From an uncultured Mucilaginibacter sp. (GTDB lineage Bacteria; Bacteroidota; Bacteroidia; Sphingobacteriales; Sphingobacteriaceae), in contig NZ_CAITNG010000004.1 in NCBI RefSeq assembly GCF_903893715.1, positions 1 through 64,000 on the forward strand: DNA of 64,000 nt, in the 5' to 3' direction. The position numbers were made by a program, and so were the translations under genes. The notes under the pieces were generated by a model that was not told where the DNA came from, did no database searches, and saw nothing but the letters and a program-made list of their open reading frames with translations. Of the stretch, positions 1 through 8,791 are shown in pieces; the stretch's first letter is position 1; each line of letters starts with the position of its first letter.

Positions 1-1377
1 GGAAGTATGCGTCCAGGTTACCCACACTTTATACTTTCCTTTTATGATAATCGGCGTGGTAAAGGTGATACTGGCTATTGATCCGGTACCGATGGTATTC
101 CTGAAATTATGCATTGTGATCACATCGTTCCACCAATAATATGTGCCGTTACCTGTTGGCTGGCAGTCGTAAGTTACGGTACCCGCCGGGTCGGAGAACG
201 TGATATTGGTCATCGGGCTATTCAAACCGACGCTGCTTTTACCAGCTACACGGAAAATGGATGTTTGCTTGCGGAACTCAGGCTGGTCGGCCAAATCCCA
301 GTCAACTTCTGTTGGCGGGAATATTTTGATGTAGATATCGCCCAGCAATGAATGCAATACGCCGTTGGTCGACGGTATATTACTGTGCGGCCTGTCGACA
401 GAGGCGCCGGGGTATTGTACCCCATTGATCAAATCATAATCCAATTGAATAGTGAGCCCCTGCAGCACGTCGGATATTACGTCTTGCCCCGGCGATATGG
501 AAATATGCGATGGTTTACTAACGATATCGGTAAGGTAACTGTTCTCAGCCAGTATGTGGTAAGCCACGTAATCGTACAATCCGTCAGCTGGGTTGTGCAG
601 CGGGTTGCTGCCCGGAGTTGAGTATTTGAGCTGCAAAGCGGCAAAATTGGGGATGCCTATGCTTTGATACACCGAGTCGGGTTCGGCAAATACGGTAAAA
701 TAGGCCCTGTTAGGGTTGGTGGCCACGTTAGCCGGTACGTTCAGGGTATCGTAAAAACCGGTGGCCTTTAGCGCCTGGTCAAAAATCGTATATTTCGCGT
801 TCAAATCTATCAACTGGGCAATTGTGCTTGTGGCTGGCTGCAGTACATGATCTATCACGTGCATAACGCCGTTGCCCAACGATATGTTCGATTGCAAGAT
901 CAAGGCCTGCCCGTTGATTATATAACTGGACGTACCGTTAACGTTTATCACACCGCTTGTAAGGTACTGGCTAAACATTGTAGGGGTGCGCAGTTTACCG
1001 TCAATAAAATAGGTGGTATTGATGGTATCGTTTTGGATTACATGGTAACGCACGAGGTTTTTTAACGAATCGATATTGAACTGTGAAATAGCGGTTTTGC
1101 CCTTGCTTTTCATATACAAGGTTACGGCACTGTTATTGGGCACAAAGATGGTGTACTCGCCATAGGCTTGCAAAAAGCCGTCATAGCCCGTTGCTTGCAA
1201 TATCTGATCGAAAAGCGAAAAATCATTAGGGTCGCTCTCAATATAGCTGGTAATATTGAGTTGCCCGTTTACCAACGCCGGGTAAACTGTTTTTTTGCAG
1301 CCTGTTAAATATAAACCGGCTGCAAAACACAAGGCAATAATCCACACCCACTTGTTTTTCGTCAACATCTTCTTCAT
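1..1377 (-). CDS. Fasciclin (FAS1) domain lipoprotein, 3' end cut by window edge
   Basis: The minus-strand frame starting at the ATG at 1377 is open to the window edge in the stretches I translated (about 459 codons). It opens with a lipoprotein signal ending in LTGC (Cys about 27), so an outer-membrane or surface lipoprotein is likely. Two FAS1 repeats follow, with the conserved NG(V)MHVIDHVL-type ends, then the start of a C-terminal beta-rich region. The protein is closely similar, over its whole visible length, to the gene at 8792-10540, so the two are paralogues from duplication. Judging by that copy, about 120 residues are missing beyond the edge. It lies after the terminator at 1883-1921 and has its own 500-bp leader, so it is probably transcribed apart from the upstream SusCD genes. 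FAS1 domains usually mediate adhesion or glycan/protein binding; the ligand is unknown. Confidence 0.85.
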   Translation of the reverse strand, partial: MKKMLTKNKWVWIIALCFAAGLYLTGCKKTVYPALVNGQLNITSYIESDPNDFSLFDQILQATGYDGFLQAYGEYTIFVPNNSAVTLYMKSKGKTAISQFNIDSLKNLVRYHVIQNDTINTTYFIDGKLRTPTMFSQYLTSGVINVNGTSSYIINGQALILQSNISLGNGVMHVIDHVLQPATSTIAQLIDLNAKYTIFDQALKATGFYDTLNVPANVATNPNRAYFTVFAEPDSVYQSIGIPNFAALQLKYSTPGSNPLHNPADGLYDYVAYHILAENSYLTDIVSKPSHISISPGQDVISDVLQGLTIQLDYDLINGVQYPGASVDRPHSNIPSTNGVLHSLLGDIYIKIFPPTEVDWDLADQPEFRKQTSIFRVAGKSSVGLNSPMTNITFSDPAGTVTYDCQPTGNGTYYWWNDVITMHNFRNTIGTGSIASITFTTPIIIKGKYKVWVTWTHTS

Positions 1378-1882
1378 AATTTGATATTCTATTTCTTTAA
1401 TTGGCTCAAGTCTTTTTTCTAAAAATTCAATGCCGCATGACATAGGAACCATAGAACTGATGTAAAAAAAGCTCAGCTATGTACGCAAATTTTCATCGCT
1501 GTTAAAAAAAGTAACTATTGGTATTATATTGGTTTATAATGGCTGTACAATACTATAAAAATAAATTGTTTTAGTAAAAAAACTGTCCTGTACTGTCTAT
1601 ACATTGTCGTTAATAATTGTCAAATTGATAATTATTATTACATTTTTAAACAAAAATACTCAAATAAACATCCGTAAATTAAAAAAAAAGCAATTCAATT
1701 TTTCCTTTAATAGTTATGACTGACGGCAACTATTATAAAAAAAAACACTAAAAAACTATTTTTCATATCAGAAAGACTGTTGCGCTCATTAAAAATCTAT
1801 AATATCCAAAAAAGTCATCCATTACTAATAGTATGTGTCATTCCTTTTAAATTCAATTTTTATCAAGCGCTTTTACCACAAA
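1378..1882. other. AT-rich intergenic leader, no gene
   Basis: About 500 bases without a credible ORF, very AT-rich with several A and T runs. It separates the terminator of the SusCD run from the truncated FAS1 gene and should carry that gene's promoter. A minus-strand match to the Bacteroidota -7 element TAnnTTTG lies at 1651-1658 (CAAAAATA on the plus strand). I see no matching -33 element at the right spacing, so this is a weak call. Confidence 0.4.
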
Positions 1883-1921
1883 AAAAGCCCGTATAAAGCA
1901 AATTGCTTTATACGGGCTTTT
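1883..1921 (-). terminator. Rho-independent terminator of the FAS1/SusCD run
   Basis: A perfect inverted repeat has 19-base arms at 1883-1901 and 1903-1921 around one central base. On the minus strand it is followed by a run of seven T. It sits 19 bases beyond the stop of the SusD gene at 1940 and is the clearest end point of the leftward operon. Confidence 0.9.
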
Positions 1922-1939
1922 GATTATGTTATTTATAAA

Positions 1940-3898
1940 TTACCAGTTAAATGGCAAATACCAATTGCCTGCCATCAAGTTGGCTTGGGCTGTTGCTGCA
2001 CCACCGTAACCATCTTTGGTTAGTTTAGCGCCTACAGCATTGGCCAATATGCCGTTATTGCCTTCGCGGATAGCTATACGCAACAGGTCTTCCCAGCGGT
2101 GTCCTTCATAAGCTGCGTCCAGGCCACCCTCCAACAACAATTCTTGTTCTTGTATATTGGGATCGGTAACGGTAAACGGCGCTTCGTTTGGCGAGTTGAT
2201 CACACTATGCGGATAAGATGTTAGCCAGGCACGCCCACGTATACCCGGTGTTTGGTACCAACCATTACGGAAACGTGGCGTATCGCCGCTACGCGCGTCA
2301 ATATCGTACGGAGGCGGGTAAAATGTTTGCTCAATATTAGTATAATCCGAATTTGGAGGTGTTGAGCTTGTACTTGGCGGCAATGGAGCCGGTCCGTTAC
2401 CATTTTGCTGCGGATTGGTTGCGCTAAAAGTATAAGGGTTAAAGCTACTATTTAAACCATTGTTTAAAATAGCATAGGTCAACAAGCCGTAACCATCGCG
2501 GTTGGCGCATTCGGCATAGCGCAGGTTTAGCGTTACGTCGCGGTATAAAAACCAGCGCCCGTATTTATTAGTTTGCGAAACAGTAGCATCCTGATAGGTG
2601 TACAGGTACTTCATGATCACGTTTTGATTGTTAAACGCGTTGTAGTTACCTGTAGGGTCGTAAAAAGTTAAGCGCATACGGGCATCCGAGTGGAAAGTGG
2701 TCGTAAAGTTGGTGTTACCGTTACCGCCATTCGCCTGTATTTGCACTTGTGAGTTCCAGTTATCGATAGCTGTTTGCGATGGTTGCACCAGGTAACGGCC
2801 ACCTTGTTGCGAAAACAAATCAACAAAGGGATCCACAGGGTTTGTAGCCTGCGGGAAAAACATTTGCCATATCCATACGGCATCGAGCTTGGTATCGTAG
2901 GTAGGATAAACAGTTCTGCCAAACATGGAGCGCCAACCGTGGTTGTTATCGCTGATGAGCGAGTTGATATTTTGCTCCGTGTACCTTACATAGTCGATGG
3001 CAAAATCGTTAAAACTTGCCGCTACTGTACTTTGCAATATAGAAGTTGTTTCCATACGGTAAGTATTGTTGGTAGCACCATCCTGTACGTACTCCAATAC
3101 TTTACGGTATTGTGTTGCTGCCAGGGTATAATCCTCGGGGTGGCTATAAGCTGCTTGCCACAAATACAAATCGCCCAATACGAGGTGTTTGTCAACAAAT
3201 TGGTGTGTAATTGGGAAACCGCTTATGGTAGCCGGTGTTGGGGTCGTTATGGTAGTAGATCCGTTGATCAGTGTGATAACACTTGGATATGGATCTAACC
3301 ATGGCAAAGCAGCAGTAAAGGTGATCAGGTTCTGCAATAAAGTTGGGAAGTCGACTTTTTGGAATTTAGACGGGTCCTTCAAATCGTTGATGTTAGATAA
3401 CGGCGAGGTAACATAAGGTACGCTACCAAAATGTATACCCAATTGCAGGTACAACCACGAGCGCAAAGCGCCAATATCCGAGTAGCGGTAGTTATAATCG
3501 GCCACGGTGATCTTGTTTTGGGCCAGCATGATGTTCAAATTGTACAAAACATCGTTACAGTTTAGTATAACTTTATAAAACGGCCGCGGATCGGCCCATG
3601 GGTTACCAATGGTAACATGGTGTTGGCTTATTTCCTGCAGGTACTTATCGGCATTTGGGGTTACGTCCATCAGGTCGGCCCGTAGTTCGTTCAACACTAC
3701 ATATTGTTCGGCAAGGCCCATAAACTGGCCGTATATGCCCAATATGGCCGAGTTAACATCGGTTACGTTGTTGTAGTTTTGAGTTATATCAACTTCCGAC
3801 TGTGGTTTTATGTCCAAAGCTTTTTTGCACGAAAACAGCATGAAAAAACATGTCATCATCAGTGCTAACGTAAACTTCCTTTGCAAATTCCTTTTCAT
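1940..3898 (-). CDS. SusD/RagB-family nutrient-binding outer membrane lipoprotein
   Basis: This 652-residue protein has a lipoprotein signal ending in LFSC (Cys 24), then a SusD-like alpha-helical (TPR-like) fold. A typical C-terminal block, AAYEGHRWEDLLRIAIREGN, matches the SusD consensus for the end of the family. At 652 residues it is longer than most SusD proteins (about 500-600). Starting 30 bases after the SusC at 3929-7168, it forms the second SusCD pair of the FAS1 operon and is its last gene before a terminator. Its expected role is to bind the substrate at the cell surface as a lid on the SusC transporter. No substrate can be read from the sequence, and no hydrolase accompanies it. 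Confidence 0.88.
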   Translation of the reverse strand: MKRNLQRKFTLALMMTCFFMLFSCKKALDIKPQSEVDITQNYNNVTDVNSAILGIYGQFMGLAEQYVVLNELRADLMDVTPNADKYLQEISQHHVTIGNPWADPRPFYKVILNCNDVLYNLNIMLAQNKITVADYNYRYSDIGALRSWLYLQLGIHFGSVPYVTSPLSNINDLKDPSKFQKVDFPTLLQNLITFTAALPWLDPYPSVITLINGSTTITTPTPATISGFPITHQFVDKHLVLGDLYLWQAAYSHPEDYTLAATQYRKVLEYVQDGATNNTYRMETTSILQSTVAASFNDFAIDYVRYTEQNINSLISDNNHGWRSMFGRTVYPTYDTKLDAVWIWQMFFPQATNPVDPFVDLFSQQGGRYLVQPSQTAIDNWNSQVQIQANGGNGNTNFTTTFHSDARMRLTFYDPTGNYNAFNNQNVIMKYLYTYQDATVSQTNKYGRWFLYRDVTLNLRYAECANRDGYGLLTYAILNNGLNSSFNPYTFSATNPQQNGNGPAPLPPSTSSTPPNSDYTNIEQTFYPPPYDIDARSGDTPRFRNGWYQTPGIRGRAWLTSYPHSVINSPNEAPFTVTDPNIQEQELLLEGGLDAAYEGHRWEDLLRIAIREGNNGILANAVGAKLTKDGYGGAATAQANLMAGNWYLPFNW

Positions 3899-3928
3899 AT
3901 TTGTATAAAATTTAAATATCCTTTTCTA

Positions 3929-6900
3929 TTATAATCCCAAGCGCACGCCCAACTGAACCGACCTGAATTCAGGCTCCAAACCTGTATCGATACCCTGTGT
4001 CAACACGCCTTGTGTGGCGGCAAATTCGGGGTCGTAGCCTAAATATTTTGTTAAAGTGAATATGTTGTTGCCGGTTAGGTAAACTTTTAACGAGCGTATG
4101 CCTGTTTTAGCCTTTACCGGAACGTTATACACTAAGTTGGCTGTACGCAACCTAAAGTATGAGCCGTCTTCTATCCAACGGTCGGAGAAGCGTGAGTTTT
4201 TGATGGGATCGCCATACGATATTTGCGGAACGTTGGTAACTTGTCCGGGTGCCCTCCATCTGTTGAGCACTGCATCAGTTTGGTTGATAAACCCTGACTC
4301 GGCTTCTAATTGCTGCCTTACATAGTCAAATATCTGGTTGCCTTTGCTAAATGTAAACAAAGTACTTAACGAGAATCTTTTGTACGAAACCGATGACGAT
4401 ATGCCGCCTGTAAAATCGGGGTTAGGATTGCCAATCACCTGTTGGTCGTTGGCATCAACAACGCCATCATTGTTCACGTCAACAAACCTTACATCGCCGC
4501 CATGTGGCTGCAATAAAGTACCATTACTCAACGCGTATTTAACACCCGATGCCAAAGCTTCGGCATCCGAGGTATAAACGCCGTTGGTTTTGTAGCCATA
4601 AAACAAATTAGCTGCCGACCCTACCTGAGTAATAATTGTTGCCCCTGCGTACTGGGTAGTTATAGGGGTACCGTTTGGCAATTGGGTTACCTTGTTGCGG
4701 TATTTTGCGATGTTAAAGCCCATATCCCATTTCCATTTAACGGTATTGATGATACGACCGTTAACTGCAAGTTCGATACCTTGTGTGCGCATTGCACCGC
4801 TATTGTTTACCACATAGGTAAAACCTGTGGCGGCAGCCTGCGGCTGGTTGATGAGCATTTGCGAGGTAGAGTTTTGATAAACATCAACGGCAAATGTCAA
4901 CCGTTCTTTCAACAAGGATGCATCAAGGCCAAGGTTTATTTTTTGGTTTTGCTCCCATTGCAAATTAGGGTTTCCAAAATCACCACGTACCAAACCTTCA
5001 CTACCTAAGAAATTTTGCGTTACATAAAACTGCCTGGCGTTATAATTGCCGATATCGTCGTTACCGGTAAGGCCAAAGCTGGCGCGTAGTTTCAACAGGT
5101 CAACAAAATTAACATCCGACATGAATTTCTCCGACGATATCAGCCATCCTGCCGATATTGATGGTAACACAGCGTATTCCACACCGCCTATGCCCAAGGC
5201 ACCCGCAATTTGGGTACCAAAACGCGACGATGCATCAATACCCATATTGTATGATAAAAAGTATTTGTTCAGCAACTGATAGTCGACACCTATATAATTG
5301 TTTATCCATAACCAGTTGCCCAATTCGCCGCCTGTACTTACGCCGGTATGGCCTTGGTCAACGCTCAAAAACTGATCGGTAGGCGAGTTATAGCTTCTGG
5401 CAAAATCATCCTGACTTTGGCTGCTTATCACGCGTGAACCCACCGTGGCAGAAACATGATGAATACGGCCGAAAACCCTGTCATAAGTAAAGTGAGTATC
5501 TTCGGACAAACTGTATAGCCTTTGTACCTGGCTACCCAAGCGGCTGTAAACAATCGAGTTTGTGGTACCACTTATGTATGGGTTCCTAATGGTATCGGGT
5601 TGGGTACCAGAGCGTGGTATAAAATAACTTTCCCTCACCTTATCGTATGTTACACCTAACAAGGTTTGCAATGAAGCATATTTGTTAAACTGGTATTTAA
5701 AGTTTAGCGCACCAAAAAAACGGTAGGCCTGGGCCAATTCTTTTGCAGTATCCAATATGGTTACAGGGTTGCCTATGTTAAAAATATCGAGGTTGGTAAA
5801 GTTTGGCGATTGTTGCCCCTGAGCGCCAACCTGATGTAATTGTATCAAAGGAGATTTTTCCTGCGCCAGAAATATGGGGTTTGTTTTTGGCGATACACCC
5901 TGATCAAACAATGTTTGTTGATTGTATGAGAAGGATAAATTGGCGTTGATGGTAAACTTTGGCGACAAGTTCAGGTCGGCATTAAAACGCGTATTATATT
6001 TCTTCGCATCCTCGTTTACCGTAACCGAGCCATTGTCGGCATAACCCATCGATAGCGTATATTTTGCAATGTTATCACCACCGGATACCCTTAAGTAATA
6101 GTTTTGGTTAACACTGTTATGAAAAACCTGGTTTTGCCAATCGGTATTATTATGGTAGGTATAGTATTGATTGGTGGCGCTGCTTGGGTTGTTCACGTCG
6201 TTCATATAGGGCTGGGCCTGTACTTGCGCATCGGTCAAACCGCTCGATTTCAACATATCTGACATGTACGACCTAAAATCGGATGCCCCAAGAACCGGCA
6301 ACTCTTTAGGCTTGATATTATAACCTACATAAGCACCAAAATCAATTTTTGTTGCCAAATCGTTGGTATGGCCTGTTGTAATCAATATTACTCCATTGGC
6401 GGCTTTGGTACCATACATCGATGCCCCATCCTTAACAACGGTAATGTTGTCGATGTCGTTCATATCGATGTTGGCGAGCGGGTTGTTAAAGTGTCCGCCT
6501 ATTAACGAACTGCCGTAGTGCGAATTATCGTATATCAACCCGTCAACTACAATTAAAGGCTGGTTGGTAGCGGTTATCGAAGAAAAGCCCCTTAAGCCAA
6601 GTTCGGCGCCTATAAGCGGCGTGCCCGAAAGCCGGATGGCATTTAAGCCGGCAACCTTACCCTGCACATAAGAATCAGGTGTTTCAGAGTTTGTTTCCCA
6701 AGCGCCACCAACGTTAATCGTTGAAACCGCGTTCGATACCGTATTGAGCGCTGCTTTGCCAAAAGGCATTTGTGCAACACTGTAAAACGAGTTGAATGTA
6801 TCTTCGTATAAAGATGAAGTAACCGATTTACGGCCTTTCAACGGTATTTCTTTCGTTTCGTAGCCTGGTCCCGAAACCAATAACACGGCCGAATAGGAAG

Positions 6901-7168
6901 GTACGCTAACCGTAAAACTACCCTTATCGTCGGTAATGGCCGCCGAAAATTCGAAAACGCTGATACTGATACCAGATATTGGTTTACCGGTTGCCGCATC
7001 GGTTATCGTACCCGTTACCGGAACGCCCGCATCGCCCTTTTGGGCGGCATTCAATGAATCGGGCTGTTTAGCAGCTGTGGCTGTTTTTTGCGCCCAAACC
7101 ACCATTGTAGCCAGCACAAATACAGTAACAAGCGACAATCCTCTCAATAATTTAGTAAATATATGCAT
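3929..7168 (-). CDS. SusC/RagA-family TonB-dependent outer membrane transporter (divergent)
   Basis: This 1079-residue protein has a signal peptide (1-26, ending VVWAQ), a carboxypeptidase-D-like regulatory domain (about 50-118, VTGTITDAATGKPISG), a TonB plug (about 150-285) with LIVVDGLIYD and the SusC signature KDGASMYGTKAANGV, then a long beta-barrel to the C terminus. The usual early plug block (VVVIGYG-type TonB box) is not recognisable; the linker at 119-160 is atypical. It pairs with the SusD 30 bases downstream and follows the FAS1 gene at 7188 by 19 bases, so it is co-transcribed. It should import an oligomer of unknown kind, powered by TonB. Confidence 0.9.
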   Translation of the reverse strand: MHIFTKLLRGLSLVTVFVLATMVVWAQKTATAAKQPDSLNAAQKGDAGVPVTGTITDAATGKPISGISISVFEFSAAITDDKGSFTVSVPSYSAVLLVSGPGYETKEIPLKGRKSVTSSLYEDTFNSFYSVAQMPFGKAALNTVSNAVSTINVGGAWETNSETPDSYVQGKVAGLNAIRLSGTPLIGAELGLRGFSSITATNQPLIVVDGLIYDNSHYGSSLIGGHFNNPLANIDMNDIDNITVVKDGASMYGTKAANGVILITTGHTNDLATKIDFGAYVGYNIKPKELPVLGASDFRSYMSDMLKSSGLTDAQVQAQPYMNDVNNPSSATNQYYTYHNNTDWQNQVFHNSVNQNYYLRVSGGDNIAKYTLSMGYADNGSVTVNEDAKKYNTRFNADLNLSPKFTINANLSFSYNQQTLFDQGVSPKTNPIFLAQEKSPLIQLHQVGAQGQQSPNFTNLDIFNIGNPVTILDTAKELAQAYRFFGALNFKYQFNKYASLQTLLGVTYDKVRESYFIPRSGTQPDTIRNPYISGTTNSIVYSRLGSQVQRLYSLSEDTHFTYDRVFGRIHHVSATVGSRVISSQSQDDFARSYNSPTDQFLSVDQGHTGVSTGGELGNWLWINNYIGVDYQLLNKYFLSYNMGIDASSRFGTQIAGALGIGGVEYAVLPSISAGWLISSEKFMSDVNFVDLLKLRASFGLTGNDDIGNYNARQFYVTQNFLGSEGLVRGDFGNPNLQWEQNQKINLGLDASLLKERLTFAVDVYQNSTSQMLINQPQAAATGFTYVVNNSGAMRTQGIELAVNGRIINTVKWKWDMGFNIAKYRNKVTQLPNGTPITTQYAGATIITQVGSAANLFYGYKTNGVYTSDAEALASGVKYALSNGTLLQPHGGDVRFVDVNNDGVVDANDQQVIGNPNPDFTGGISSSVSYKRFSLSTLFTFSKGNQIFDYVRQQLEAESGFINQTDAVLNRWRAPGQVTNVPQISYGDPIKNSRFSDRWIEDGSYFRLRTANLVYNVPVKAKTGIRSLKVYLTGNNIFTLTKYLGYDPEFAATQGVLTQGIDTGLEPEFRSVQLGVRLGL

Positions 7169-7187
7169 GGTTAGGTTTTATATCTTT

Positions 7188-8747
7188 TTATTGTAATACA
7201 GGAACAAGTTTAATATAATCGAAAGTAATACTGTTTGTACCCGATGTTGTACTATTGGCCCCCACTACAAACATGGAGTTGTAGCCATAACTGGTATTGG
7301 TATAGCTGCCCACATACATCTCGGCAAAATTGTTGAGTGGTATGGTGTAGTAAGGTATATTGCCTAAAGTTTGCTTATTCCCCGTTAAAGGCGTGCAAAA
7401 ACTAATCTCATCACTAAATACAGTTTTCGAATCGTTTATGGCCCTTACGTATACTTTATAGGTAACTGTATTTACATTTTGCAACGGATAGCCCACCCAA
7501 TATTGTGCAGGCAGGCCAACACCGTTTTGTGAATTGGTTTCGATATAAATATCTTTCCATTGTACACCGTTAGGGTCGTTCTTTATCCTGTAGTAAACAT
7601 TGTTTGCCCGCCCGCTATTGTCGGTAAGGTACCAGGCGCCGCTTGTGCCGTACACAGGTTCGCTTTCACCCTGGATAATAATGGTCGGTATTTTGGCAGC
7701 CAGTTTAAAAAACACATCTTTCATTACATATACCCTACCGTTACTGGCGTTGTATGAGCGTATCGTATCGTTCATGTTAATTGGAATTTTAACACCAAAC
7801 AGCGATGGTATGGAATCGGGCATGGCTATGGTACCGGGCTCACCTTTAGTTGAGTATACTCCCGGCACTACCAAATCCTTAATGGTGTTAAAAGTAGAAA
7901 GCTTGCTTATACTGTCGGCCGTGCTTGCGTTAAAATACTTACTTACCTTGCTTATCTCGTTGTTTAAACCGGCATCGGACATTACAAAAAACGTATACTG
8001 TGCGCTCTCGTTAGATACATAAGCGGTTTGGTCTTCAAAATAATTTTGATGTACAATACCTGTCCCTTTTTTCAGTATCGGTTTACCATTGATTGGGTTA
8101 ACTGCGGAATCGACAGCTAAAGCCGTATCGATAAAGCTATAATTTTGACCAACCAGATAAGCTTGTTCCAAAGCGCCATCGGTGGTTAAGCCGGGGCCTT
8201 GGGTATTGCCCGCGGCTGCCCCTGTATTGGTTACATAATCCCAAATATTTAACTTAGGCATGATAGCCTTGTTTATAATATGGAATATACCGTTAGAGCC
8301 ATACTGATCGGCTGTTACAATGGTAGCCCGTTCTATTGTTGTGCTCGTAAATGTTTCGTATTTACCATTAATCATGGGCACCCTGAGTGTAGGCTGGGGT
8401 AAATTGGTAGTATAGCTTTGATAACTGATGTGATTGCCCACAAACTCATTCAACCTACCTGTATCGGTCAATATGGTCGCATCAACACTGGCCATTGCGG
8501 CATTGTTAGGTGCCCAAACGGTAAATGTTTTTGACGTAGCCAACGTATTACTGTATTTGCTTTTTGCCAAATACTGGTTAAACTTGCTCAAATTGGGGTT
8601 ACTGCTTATTTGCTGCAGCAAGGTAACACCCAATGACGGATCATTTGTCAAGTCGTGCTGCGCCCATTGATCTTTACATGATGCAAAAACCGATGCTATC
8701 AGCATAAACACTATTAAATATTTATTACGTTGGTTACTCATTACCAT
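7188..8747 (-). CDS. Fasciclin (FAS1) domain lipoprotein
   Basis: A 519-residue protein with a lipoprotein signal ending FASC (Cys about 23), so surface or periplasmic anchoring is likely. A first FAS1 domain spans about 40-170 (FTVWAPNNAAM, NGIFHIINKAIMP), with a second, more divergent one at about 200-350. The last 150 residues form a beta-rich region ending in FDYIKLVPVLQ, which resembles the C terminus of the neighbouring FAS1 gene (FDMVQFLPF) and may be a carbohydrate-binding-like sandwich (inference). The first codons give MVM; the second ATG, two codons later, is an equally good start. It lies between a FAS1 gene and a SusC in one operon. Confidence 0.85.
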   Translation of the reverse strand: MVMSNQRNKYLIVFMLIASVFASCKDQWAQHDLTNDPSLGVTLLQQISSNPNLSKFNQYLAKSKYSNTLATSKTFTVWAPNNAAMASVDATILTDTGRLNEFVGNHISYQSYTTNLPQPTLRVPMINGKYETFTSTTIERATIVTADQYGSNGIFHIINKAIMPKLNIWDYVTNTGAAAGNTQGPGLTTDGALEQAYLVGQNYSFIDTALAVDSAVNPINGKPILKKGTGIVHQNYFEDQTAYVSNESAQYTFFVMSDAGLNNEISKVSKYFNASTADSISKLSTFNTIKDLVVPGVYSTKGEPGTIAMPDSIPSLFGVKIPINMNDTIRSYNASNGRVYVMKDVFFKLAAKIPTIIIQGESEPVYGTSGAWYLTDNSGRANNVYYRIKNDPNGVQWKDIYIETNSQNGVGLPAQYWVGYPLQNVNTVTYKVYVRAINDSKTVFSDEISFCTPLTGNKQTLGNIPYYTIPLNNFAEMYVGSYTNTSYGYNSMFVVGANSTTSGTNSITFDYIKLVPVLQ

Positions 8748-8791
8748 ACTTTTTTATTTACTACTTTTTAAACTTACTCGGTGTTCGATTA

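Noticed and set aside
2774..3298. Long plus-strand ORF inside the SusD gene
   Set aside because: Fully antisense to a clear SusD gene, with no signal, motif or ribosome-binding context.
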